Source: Hydnum rufescens UP504 (Eukaryota; Basidiomycota; Agaricomycetes; Cantharellales; Hydnaceae). From it: a stretch of DNA of 59,036 nt. Made by a program: the position numbers and the translations under genes. How positions within the stretch are numbered: position 1 is the stretch's first letter; each line of letters begins with the position of its first letter. The DNA lies in NCBI GenBank assembly GCA_014904985.1, contig MU129129.1, forward strand, positions 7,609-66,644, read 5' to 3'. Below, piece after piece: positions 49,772 through 59,036 of the stretch. The notes under the pieces were generated by a model, which did not search any database, had not been told where the DNA came from, and saw only the letters and a program-made list of their open reading frames with translations.

Positions 49772-51239
49772 GCATCATGTGCACCACCTGTATGAAAAGT
49801 GATGTCCTCCAATTTCATTGTGCTCAATCCTCATCTGACAGGCTTTATTATTCATAGACATCATTTTCCCCTCAAGTGGAGACTGTAAGCTGGAGTCATA
49901 GGTGATGGACTGTAATGACATTAGATGTAATGTGTCACAGTTGAAATTGTGGAGATAGACCTGAAGCCATACTGGCTGCAATTGCATATCTGTGGAGAGC
50001 AACAGTGCAACTCCACCCACCTCTTGGTTCCAAGTTGGCAGCTTAATTTACTGTAGATTAAGCCAGAGAGAGACATGATTAGATGAATGTGAATATTAGG
50101 ATGACAGTGCAGCCTAGAACATTTGTTAGATGGAGGCACCAAGGTAATTATCTGGGTACTTAAGGCCCTGTTTGGATGCAAGAGTCTGGATTCTTGGCCA
50201 GATTCTTTGCATTAATTGTGCTCTTGGAAAGAATCTGTAGTGCCTGGGGAACTCCACAGGCTATTGCACAGGGTCACTGCAGGGAAATGTAGGACCTCCC
50301 CCCTTGTGGGGTCAAAATCCTGTTCCTGCTGGTCACAGGGTTGAAATCTGGTGGCTGTCAGGAGCAAACTGACATCTGCTTCTGCCTTGGGACATCTGCT
50401 TCCACCCTTGGAGCTAGCCAGCAAACTTTCATCCTACATCAATCTTCACACATGGCACCTGTATCCTCATACACCCTCACCTCCTCTTTCCCCCAGCTCA
50501 GTCATGGGGTTCTCATCATCTTTTCCATGATCATCAGCATTTTGATTATCATCATTGCCCTCATACTATCAGGCATAGGTCAGCAGGCTGTGGGTTGGGT
50601 AATCAATCATTGGCAGTGCCAGTGGCTATGTCAACATCCCTCATCACCTCACCCCCCATGTGAGTCCCTACAGCTACCAATCCAGACTCCCCCTCCTCCA
50701 CCATTGTCATTGCCCATTCCAATCCACAACCCCTCACCATCACTACAGTCCTTTGACACCTTTGGTGTACCCATGCATGGGCTACCTTCAGGATATCAAC
50801 CATGAGCATGGCATACCTGGAAGTTGGGCATGGGACATGTGGAGGGATGCATGCAGGATGAGTAAGGGTTAGTCAGTAGACAGATCATGGTTGATAAGTG
50901 GCTGGGTAAGCTTAGTAAGGGTTAGTCAGGAAGGCTGTGAAGGCTGGACTTTAGAAGGATCTGGAAAGTTATGGAAGTTGGTGGAAGGTTCTGGAAGGCT
51001 GGTGGCTGTGTAGAAGGAATAGTATTTATAGCCCTTTGCAGTTGGATGATCCTCAGTTTTGATCTCTTAGGATTTCCACTGTGATAGGTGTGTGTGGTTA
51101 ATTCACTTCTTCTCTCTCTCTTTCTGTTTGTGGCCTCAATGGCAGTGTCACCCTGACAGTGGCAATGCCACAGGTTCACCAATGCCACAGTAACTTGAGG
51201 GTTTTTTGAATGAATTGTGTTTTAATATATAATAAAATA
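49772..51239. other. CpG-poor region, one weak ORF
   Basis: Few CpG and no recognised gene. A plus-strand frame from the ATG at 50451 to 50805 (about 117 codons, MAPVSSYTLTSSF) holds a hydrophobic stretch beginning VLIIFSMIISILIIIIAL, followed by a Pro-rich tail. It has no family features and may be chance. GGCCCTGTTTGGATG near 50164 resembles ends of PIF/Harbinger-like elements, but I find no matching partner end. Confidence 0.3.
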
Positions 51240-51400
51240 TCAGCCTGGTCAGTCACATGGGGGATCTAATTTAGGTACCATATTCAGGGCACAAAATGGT
51301 ACCTAATAGGTCCCCCAGACAGTACAGCTGAAATACAGCCATTCCAATTCAGTTTTTGGTCATTTTTTGGTTAATGCATGGCTATGCTGGATCCACCTAA
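51240..51400 (-). repeat. GGTACC-hairpin element, copy 3
   Basis: Inverted copy of the element at 1755-1905: GCCTGGTCAGTCAC, then the hairpin at 51259-51315 (GGGGGATCTAATTTAGGTACC with GGTACCTAATAGGTCCCCC), then CAATTCAGTTTTTGG. The match to copy 1 extends about 150 bp. Confidence 0.6.
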
Positions 51401-51437
51401 TGCACCCTCAAAAAGGTACCTCTTAGGTGGGTTCCAA

Positions 51438-51642
51438 CAGGCTGGTCAGACACTCTTGGGGGCCTTAAAAGGTATGTCATTTTGATATCTGTATAGTGCC
51501 TGATAGGCTTGTATTATGTTTGATATCAAAAAGTGATCAAAAGAGTATTTGATAGCAAAGAGTATTTGATAGCAAAGAGTTGGGTTTTGAGCTCAAGTTG
51601 AGATCAATTTGAGATCAATTTTGGAACTTGTAGAATTCTGCA
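51438..51642 (+). repeat. Dispersed repeat D, left copy
   Basis: Direct repeat of 54926-55113, beginning CAGGCTGGTCAGACA and ending GGAACTTGTAGAATTCTGCA. This copy has a duplicated GAGTATTTGATAGCAAA. The partner lies just 3' of the KDZ coding region, so this may be the terminal part of a KDZ element or a derivative of it. Confidence 0.75.
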
Positions 51643-51979
51643 CTGGCCGACCTGTCAATTACCTAATATCCTAAATAGGTACTTATGTAATCCACCCAAA
51701 AAAGCAGTGACATAATCATACATAACAATAATAGTATTATGTAATATTAAATTACATAATTAGTTGATGATATAATCAAATGTATTCTGTAATACATGTT
51801 ACTTAATATACATAATTACCTAATTAATTATTATCTAATTAATTACACAATCCAGGTTGTGTGACCACCACACCAGCAAGAGGGGGCACCCCTGCCCCAG
51901 ACCAACTAGAGGGGTGGGGGAGGGGCTAGGGGGGCCACCAGAGGGGAAGGGGGCCCCAGGGTGTGCACTTAGGGGGATC
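51643..51979. other. AT-rich spacer
   Basis: TAATTA-type sequence around 51700-51845, then a G-rich stretch at 51880-51960. No gene. Confidence 0.5.
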
Positions 51980-52123
51980 CTATAATGGGGGAATGATGGG
52001 TTAGTTGAAAAAATCAATAGTAGTGCAAAAAGGGCAGCCAGAGGCAGCCCTTTTTGCACTAGAGTAGCTAAAATGCAATAACATACCTTAACACCACACC
52101 CCAGTCTATACTGGGGTGTGGTG
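51980..52123 (-). repeat. Hairpin/intron-like unit, inverted distant copy
   Basis: On the minus strand: palindrome A at 52123-52092 (CACCACACCCCAG with CTGGGGTGTGGTG), AAG/GTATGT at 52089-52081, hairpin B at 52060-52022 (GTGCAAAAAGGGC with GCCCTTTTTGCAC), CAACTAAC near 52005, and ATTATAG ending at 51980. Same element order and spacing as the units at 1-2.6 kb, 50 kb away and in the other orientation. Confidence 0.75.
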
Positions 52124-53110
52124 GCTTGTCCTGGGCTCTTGGTAGATGGAGGTGGTGGTGTTGCACGCAACTGAAAAAATTGCCAGCAGTTGCTGGTAAA
52201 TTGAACCTGGGACTCAATGCTGGCAATTGCCCAGTTTCAAAGGCAAGCCACCTGCTGCTATGAAAAAACCTAAATGGGGTAACTAGATAGACCAATATAA
52301 TAGGGTTGATTAGATAATACACCATAATAACTTTGGATCAAATCTCATTACATAATACAGTGATTACTATTAAAAAAAGCCTAAATGCGGAAATTGAATG
52401 AAGTACATCCAAATAAGTGCTGAGCAGATCACTCTGAAATTTGGTACATGATTAGAGACTACTTCTATGCAAATTACATCAAAATTTCAGCCACCTTGGT
52501 CCAAGGCTTATGGAGATATGAGGCAAACAAGTCTGGATATTGACAATCCATTTCCTCCCCTTCCAGACCAGCTAGAGACTCAAAAATTGGCAGGAATCCA
52601 GACAATATAATGTAATAATCATGTGCCAAGAATTAGCCCAATCCATGCACTTTAAGGGAATGAACTGCACAATAGGTACCAGAAGCACTGGAAATTGCTG
52701 AAATGCAAGGAGTGCTAGGATCATTCTGAATTTTGGCACGTGATTAGACACTGTTTGGACGAAGAACATATCAAAATTTCAGCCAGATCCATGCATTAAT
52801 TACAGAGATATGGGGAAAACAAGTTTAAACATTGAATATCAATTTACTCCCCCCACAGACAAGCTATGGACTTGAAATTTAACATGGGGAATGATCATAT
52901 AATTAACTAACTATATGCCAAAAATCAGCTTATTCTGTGTACTTCTAGATATTCAACTCCCTTTTCAGGCAAAAAGAGAACAACAAGCTACCATGAATGT
53001 TAAACACTTTCAATAACACCCAAAATAGGTGGAATGGTCTGGTAATATTATAGCCCTGACTGTGTCAAACAATGGAATTACTTGGATGTGTGGAAGTAGC
53101 TGAAATTGAG
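52124..53110. other. CpG-poor DNA with imperfect repeats
   Basis: Two related blocks near 52425-52560 and 52705-52860 share ATCAAAATTTCAGCCA, GGAGATATG-like and CAAGT words about 280 bp apart. No gene recognised. Confidence 0.4.
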
Positions 53111-53728
53111 GGCGAGGTGGAGGAAGATCAAAGTGCATTACATAAGATGTAGAGCAGGGGTGGCTTTGATATTACACCACTGAGTTAATACATATATGGG
53201 GAGTCCACATGCCAGATATCAGCCCAACTGGACTCCATTTAGGCAGTTTTCCACAGGCCTCCCCCCTAAACAACAATTTCCTCCCCAGAGCCTTCCATCC
53301 ACACAATTCCCTCGAAAATGCACACTTAGATCATTCAAATGCATCTATACCATCCCTCAAATTTTCAAACTCATGACTCCAGTGTCAGAGTCTCCATAAT
53401 ATTTTCAAGTTTCACTGAAATATACCCTCCAGTTGGGACACTTCCAGATCTCCAATCACTCTGATTTTTGTAGACACACCCAGTCACCATTTGAGGCTCA
53501 GCCACCAATTTTCAGCCCATTCTAAACACTTTTGACACCAGTCACATGACTAGGTTCTTCCCCTCCCCCTGCTCCACTCAGTGATCCTATTTGTATGAAC
53601 TTTGATGCCCCATGTAGTAGTAGTATGTGAGAGTGCATGATTCAAATTTCAGGACACTCCATGCAATATTCATTGAGTTATTCAAGAAATATGCTAGATC
53701 AATTCACTTTGGGGTCAGAACTATGGTA
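53111..53728 (+). repeat. Large palindrome, left arm
   Basis: Pairs with 53741-54359 as its reverse complement over about 618 bp, with a 12-nt spacer (53729-53740). Arms differ by scattered substitutions and short indels. Innermost pairs are TCAGAACTATGGTA with TACCATAGTTCTGA. No coding capacity. Confidence 0.92.
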
Positions 53729-53740
53729 AATACTCGGATG

Positions 53741-54359
53741 TACCATAGTTCTGACCCCAAAGTGAATTGATCTAGCATATTTCTTGAATAACTCAATGAA
53801 TATTGCATGGAGTGTCCTGAAATTTGAATCATGCACTCTCACATACTACTACTACATGGGGCATCAAAGTTCATACAAATAGGATCACTGAGTGGAGCAG
53901 GGGGAGGGGAAGAACCTAGTCATGTGACTGGTGTCAAAAGTGTTTAGAATGGGCTTGAAAATTGGTGGCTGAGCCTCAAATGGTGACTGGGTGTGTCCTA
54001 CAAGAAATCAGAGTGATTGGAGATCTGGAAGTGTCCCAACTGGAGGGTATATTTCAGTGAAACTTGAAAATATTATGGAGACTCTGACACTGGAGTCATA
54101 AATTTGAAACTTTGAGGGATGTTATAGATGTGTTTGGATGATCCAAGTGTGCATTTTAGGGGCAATTACATGGATGGAAGGCTCTGGGGAGGAAATTGTT
54201 GTTTAGGGGGGAGGCCTGTGGAGCACTGCCTAAATGGAGTCCAGTTGGGCTGATATCTGGCATGTGCACTCCCCATATGTATTAACTCAGTGGTGAAATA
54301 TCAGAGCCACCTCTGCTCTACATCCCATGTAATTCACTCTTGATCTTCTTCCCCCTCCC
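53741..54359 (-). repeat. Large palindrome, right arm
   Basis: Reverse complement of 53111-53728. The outer edge is around GATCTTCTTCCCCCTCC; homology is lost beyond it. Confidence 0.92.
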
Positions 54360-54925
54360 TGTAATATAGCTCTTTGGTATATGAAGTCCTTCTTTCCATT
54401 TCAGGACACTTATGTAATAGCATGGTCTGCGATGATTGTAGTCATGGATGTTACCGAATAGAGAGTAACTTCTTGCCCGGACCTCTACACTCACATGAGA
54501 CCCGCGAAACCTTCCCGTCATGTCACTATCGATGTGACCCGCTACTGACGCACCCCCCTCTTTCTGTTTTAGCAGCCGCTCAGACAGCTGGCCTACTTGG
54601 CAAGTCTTGTATCGACGCGACTCTAACTGTGAGTACAGCTCTTTAGCCTACTCACTGACTTCAATCCCTTCCCTTAGATAGTCGTTACGCCACTTGGCTA
54701 ATGACTACTTACTTGCCTTCATCATCCTCCCTCTTCCCCTGCACTCTTTTCTCCTGGACTTGGAGTGAAGCAAGTGCCTAGCTCTGTGCCCGGTTCCCCC
54801 ACTCAAGGCTAGTGCTGAGAGCGGTAGGAATTCTACTCTTCTCAATCCCCTTCTTCCCCCCATTGACTCTGCCTTGTCTAACGATGACTATCATGTATGT
54901 TCACAGTTGAACAATGCGCTATTAC
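54360..54925. other. CpG-rich island in CpG-poor flank
   Basis: From about 54415 the sequence regains CpG (CCCGCGAAAC, GTATCGACGCGAC), unlike the DNA on both sides. An open frame at 54374-54646 has many Cys and His but no domain I recognise. It may be a less-mutated insertion or part of an unknown gene. Confidence 0.35.
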
Positions 54926-55113
54926 CAGGCTGGTCAGACAGTCTTAGGGGCCTCAAAAGGTATGTCATTTTGATATCTGTAGAGTGCCTGATAGGCTTGT
55001 ATTATGTTTGATATCAAAAAGTGATCGTTAGAGTATTTGATAGCAAAAGAGTCAGGTTTGAGCTCAATTTGAGATCAATTTGAGATCAACTTTGGAACTT
55101 GTAGAATTCTGCA
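54926..55113 (+). repeat. Dispersed repeat D, right copy
   Basis: Direct repeat of 51438-51642. It ends 65 bp from the KDZ stop codon at 55178, so it probably belongs to the 3' end of that element. Confidence 0.75.
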
Positions 55114-55177
55114 ATGCTTTACTGTAGTGCAGACAGACATTTTATTATGCAAAGCATTTACATGGTTAAAGGAAATA

Positions 55178-58100
55178 TTATTCTGAATCCAAATCTAGTT
55201 CTACAATTGCTTGGTCCACTGTGGCTATCAAACCAGCTTCCTCCAGCTCAAAGAACTCCTCCAGCTCACACCCTCCAAGTCATCATCTGAACTTGCATCA
55301 AAATCATCAAGATTCCTTCTACTTTGAGAATTATGGTCCAGGCATGGTGGGGTTGTAGTGGCAACTAAAGATTCTTGTTCCAATTGCACTCGGACATTAG
55401 ACCGAACACCATAATGTTGATGTAGCGCCAAAGGCATTCAAACTGAGTCCCAACTTGGAGCACCAGGAGCAATGGGCACTTGGACTATGTCCTTTTTCCA
55501 AGCTGTCATCCAGTCATACAGTTGGTGTGCCCACAGAAGCCCAAAATACGAGACATCTTCATCCTTGGATCCCATGAAGAGGTCCATTGCAGCTGAATAC
55601 TCTTCATGGAACCACGTCTGAAGGTTGGCATGCTCACCCTTGCACCTCTCAAGCTCCTGCTGGCAGCTGGCCACCTCCTGTGAGATCTGGATACCTTCTT
55701 TGACTGAGGGATCTGCCAACCAAGGGGGCACAACTCCATCTGGGAAATCTGCAATATCACCTTGAGAATCTTCCCATATATCTTGATCCACATCCAGCTT
55801 GTACAGGCCATCCATTGTGAGCATCTGGCGGAATGTATGCATCTCTCCAAATACCTCCCCTTCCCCTAAGCGCAACCAGTTCCTTTAGCCTTGCATTGTA
55901 TTTCTTTACAGTGGCCTCAATCCCGCCAGATTGGTTATTCACAGCTTTCTCGACATGGGCCTTTGTCTTCTGGTCCAAGATGTGACTCGAGTTCATGCAG
56001 TCCAATGTGGCAAGCTCGAAACTTCCTAGCCCTCAGCTTCTTCAGAAGTTGCTCACGAAAGTGCACGGAGGTTCAGCTGAATATTGACCCATTTATCCTT
56101 CTTGAGCCTATTTAACTCAGATGCAGATGCATGGTCGGTTAGCCGCAGCTCATTGGTCTTCTTGTTGATCGTGGTCTCCAATCGCTGGATGGCCTCCTTC
56201 AGCAGCCTGACTTTTTCCTGCCACTCCGCCTGCACTTCATTGCTTGCAGTTGTGTCATCTTGGACCAAATCATTCCCCTCAGCAATCAAATCCTTGAGAT
56301 TCCCTTGCTGAGCCTCAAGGGTTGCCATCAGAGATATGATCCATTCCACAGCTCAGGCACCTTTCATCTGAGACTGGCATGAAACAGGTTGGCTGTGATA
56401 TTCTTGTTGGGCTTTGAACTGCTCCATTAAGTAACTGGGAGAGCAGTCACCGAGCTTCATCTCTGCCTCTTCTAGGCAGTGCTACAACCGATCAATTCGA
56501 CCTTGGAGCCACTTTCCCATTCCCATGCGCTTCCCGTCATCAATGTGCTCCACCTGGAGGTCAAGAATGAAGAGACACCAGGTGATAGCCTGTCACCTGC
56601 AACCCAGGGATAAGCCTGCGAAGCTCACTCCAAAACTGCTCACACCCTTCACCATCTGAGAGTCCCCAGAGCTCTGATTTGTGAGGATGATACCAGAGCT
56701 GGCATGCCCATTGATGACCATACGCATGGAAAATTGAAACCCCCCACTCCAAGCGAGGCAGCCATTCCAGCATGAATCTCCACTTTTTCAGAGTCTGGTC
56801 CATCTGACAGCCAATGTCATACAGGGCCCCAATTCTCCAGTGACTCGGTACATGCTTCAGGATGGTCTCCAACAGTGCAAAGACATAGAACTGCTTCTCT
56901 CCTGCAGTCCACATGCTTGCAACAGCAAGTGGTATGTCATGATGGCACAGTAGAGCTATTACCCCAGTATCTTCAAAATACTGGGTTGATGCCTTGACGC
57001 AATCTTCATCTGCAGCAATAAATGACTGCTGACATGCATCATAGGTCAAGTTCAGTGCATGGAGGCCTGGTTCCACCGTATCATCCTCTGGGTGATCTGC
57101 ATAATAATCGGTGCCCTCATTGGCTGTGCATTTCAGTCCCATGCATGCTGGCCTTGCAGGACGAGTCTCCAGGATTTTCCTTTCCCAGGACTCCAAATAG
57201 TCCCTCGACAACATGATTGTCTTTGGGTGAAGTGACTGGGGGATCGCATGCCCCTGTCTCTCCCTCATGACCATGTCATCGGTCTTCGTTGCGGATCCGC
57301 TTAAGTTGGAAAATTTGCATCAATGCAAACTATGAGCTGGACTCTACAAGTTTCATTGCAGTCAGAATGACTATTATCCCGGCTTGTCACAGATAATAGC
57401 CTACTCACAGCATATTACATGTGTCTGTATGATTTCCTCCAAAACAAAGTGGGCATCGGACCTCAAGTATTCACTGGGGCAGGTATGGTCGGCAGGAATG
57501 AAATTTGAGCAGACGTCAGGAGGCAGATCGGCAGACACACAAGTGAGAATGGTGGCAGGAGCATTAACTGAAGCATTTGCAGGAGTTGAGTTTGCAAACA
57601 GCTTCGAGATCGCTCTGAACATTGACATATCCCCACTCATGTACCGAGCATTCTCTCATCCAACTCTGAGATCAACCCTCTCTTATCATCCTGCACAATT
57701 CGAGTAATCTCTGCCCTGACCAACCGAACAAGCACCTGATAGTGCACAAGTGCATTTGCAAAGTGTCACTGAAATGAATCTCCTGTTGCAAACTCATACC
57801 CATGAGCTTTGAGGTACTCAACCAGAGTCGCAGCCCATGCTCTTTCATTGGGTGCCGTATGAAGAAATAGGGAGGCCACAAATTCGAGCATGTCGAGACT
57901 GACTGCCAATGTGGGGAAAAGAGGTGCACATGGGAAGAAACCAGCGCTCGACAAGCTGGATGGCGGCCAGACTGGCATGGACAGACCGTCAGCACAACCT
58001 CTTCCAGTCACTCCATGGAAATGCAGAGAACCCAAAGGGGTCGAGGTGCCCCACATCTACATACTGCAGGACTATGGGGCTCTTCTGCCGAGAGGTCTGA

Positions 58101-58265
58101 GAAGCGCCCCCAAGCGACCTTCATGTAGGGATGGATAAGGCTGGGTAACACCTCTCTGTTCCATCTATCTGCTTGAGCAAGTTTACGAAGTGCATGCTGA
58201 GATCGTTTGTCCTTCATTACTTGTATTTTACTCTGGCTCGTTTCAGCTGCATATTGCACATCCAC
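55178..58265 (-). pseudogene. KDZ-superfamily transposase relic
   Basis: Transposase of the Kyakuja-Dileera-Zisupton DNA transposons. N-terminal pieces: KLAQADRWNREVLPSLI, CRCGAPRPLWVLC, MEWLEEVVLTVCPC, FFPCAPLFPTLAVSLDMLEF, NERAWAATLVEYLKAHGYEF, HFANALVHYQVLVRL, then CPLCFGGNH. The RNase H-like core shows DANF (first Asp), LYDIGCQMDQTLKKW (second Asp), and FHAYGHQWACQLWYHP, then SDGEGCEQFWSELRRLIPG (Glu). Coiled coil follows from about 56350, then LDVDQDIWEDSQGD. The C-terminus is acidic (DDFDASSDDDLEG) and ends at the TAA at 55178. It is broken: TGA where Arg is expected before HFANAL and after SWDSV, plus frame changes around 57950, 57680, 57330 and 55255. Confidence 0.88.
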
Positions 58266-58611
58266 ATGGTCCCAGCTGAAGTACTCGGAACATGTAAGGG
58301 GAGGATCAGGAGGGAATCGAGGTGAGACCGATGTTTTCGAGGGGAGGCAAAGGCGAAATTGGCAATGTCTTGGGCAGATGCAGGTATAGAAAGGGCATCA
58401 TGCACCTAGGCCTTTTGGATGGAGGGGGCTCATGCTCACTACCTCGATTTGGAGGTAGTTTTTGTTTTTGGTGTGTTCGTTTCTCCCTCCTCTTCTTGGC
58501 AGGCCATGACTGCAGCCAACATTATGTGAAAGCAGAGCAAGAAACTCGGAAATGGTATTGATGAGGCCTGTACAATAGGAACAAATGATAGGCGAGGTGG
58601 CGTGTGGGTGA
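58266..58611. other. KDZ upstream region
   Basis: Upstream of the first recognised KDZ exon. Short minus-strand frames with several Cys could hold N-terminal exons, but none is convincing. Confidence 0.3.
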
Positions 58612-59036
58612 GAAAAAACTTGACAATGGATGGATGGTTGATTCACGCAAGAGACTGCACTGCACGACTGGCAAGAATAATGGCGACTGCAGGTGAAACT
58701 GCAGTGTGACACTACCCAATGCTTTGAGATGGTGACAGGGTACGTGAGAAAAAACTACGAAACAAAGAGCTATGGGTTCAGCACAAGAGATGGCACGGAT
58801 AATGGAACTGCAGACGAAATCTGCAGAGTGTGACACACCTGATGCTTTGAGAGGAGAGGTTGATGGATGAATGTACAGGCAAAATAAAAAGCGAAAAGTA
58901 TACGCCTTGAAAAAAAGAGACTAGTTCATCGACAAGAGATGCACAGAATAGTGCTGTACTGCCAATCAGAAACTGCGGTGTGAACCACACTACCCGATGC
59001 TATTTAGAAGAGAGGGTGAGAGATGATCTCCTCTCT
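58612..59036. repeat. Degenerate ~125-bp tandem repeats
   Basis: Three related units start near 58612, 58743 and 58910. Each runs from a GAGAAAAAAC-like start through CAAGAGAT/CTGCAC and a CTGCAG-loop-CTGCAG hairpin (in the first two) to GTGTGACAC..CC.GATGCTTTGAG. The third runs off the window. They may be the subterminal repeats at the 5' side of the KDZ element. Confidence 0.55.

Noticed and set aside
50164..50280. PIF/Harbinger-like MITE starting GGCCCTGTTTGG
   Set aside because: No matching inverted end or target duplication found nearby.
53111..54359. Palindrome as a sequencing-adapter artefact
   Set aside because: No adapter sequence lies at the centre and the arms differ by many substitutions. 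A fold-back read cannot be fully excluded, so it is kept as a finding with that caveat.

Overview
The window looks like a nuclear contig from a filamentous fungus, most likely an Agaricomycete (mushroom-class basidiomycete). The genes are dense in short introns (about 50-70 nt, GT-AG). The gene set is fungal: a plasma-membrane proteolipid, a UPF0658 Golgi protein, a FHIP/RAI16-like protein, a Yme1-type i-AAA protease, a trifunctional C1-tetrahydrofolate synthase, bleomycin hydrolase, an extracellular intradiol dioxygenase beside a muconate-lactonizing beta-propeller, PNGase A, and G-domain GTPases. A decayed KDZ transposase, common in mushroom genomes, lies at the right end. I cannot name the genus.

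Layout. 1-3.2 kb is repeat-rich, CpG-poor DNA holding a 15-bp minisatellite and serial units that look like introns with hairpins. 3.2-42.2 kb is a CpG-rich gene island: a duplicated unrecognised segment (copies at 3.5-4.8 and 7.6-9.7 kb), a catalase-related peroxidase, divergent Pmp3/Sna3 and UPF0658 membrane-protein genes sharing a 109-bp gap, FHIP-like, YME1, a broken carbamoyl-phosphate synthase 5' fragment, ADE3/MTHFD1, bleomycin hydrolase, then an inverted duplication of a muconate-cyclase gene that brackets a dioxygenase and a PNGase A gene, then two divergent GTPase genes. 42.2-59 kb is CpG-poor: a 7-kb array of 76-bp repeats starting at the last recognisable exon of the second GTPase, dispersed elements, a 1.25-kb palindrome, and the KDZ relic.

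The most unusual object is the 42.2-49.2 kb array. Every unit reads as a complete small spliceosomal intron (GTRAGT donor, CTGAY branch-like motif, YAG acceptor). The gap between one unit's AG and the next unit's GT is 3 nt at almost every junction I could read, about 90 in all, and 6 nt at the last. In the homogenised core the first two bases of this triplet are the most variable position of the repeat. The array therefore looks like a chain of one-codon microexons that could be included or skipped without changing frame. In the phase set by the upstream GTPase exon, all core codons would be of the form NTN, i.e. Phe, Leu, Ile, Met or Val, so splicing would add a hydrophobic tail of variable length and sequence. 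This is inference from sequence; only transcript data can test it.

A second intron-like family (1-2.6 kb, one inverted copy at 52 kb) carries two hairpins per unit whose arms change together between copies, as expected of a structured RNA.

Many conserved genes carry single-base indels, most of them in homopolymers. In genes such as C1-THF synthase this is more easily explained by residual long-read error than by decay. By contrast, the KDZ relic, the second muconate-cyclase copy and the carbamoyl-phosphate synthase fragment look truly broken.
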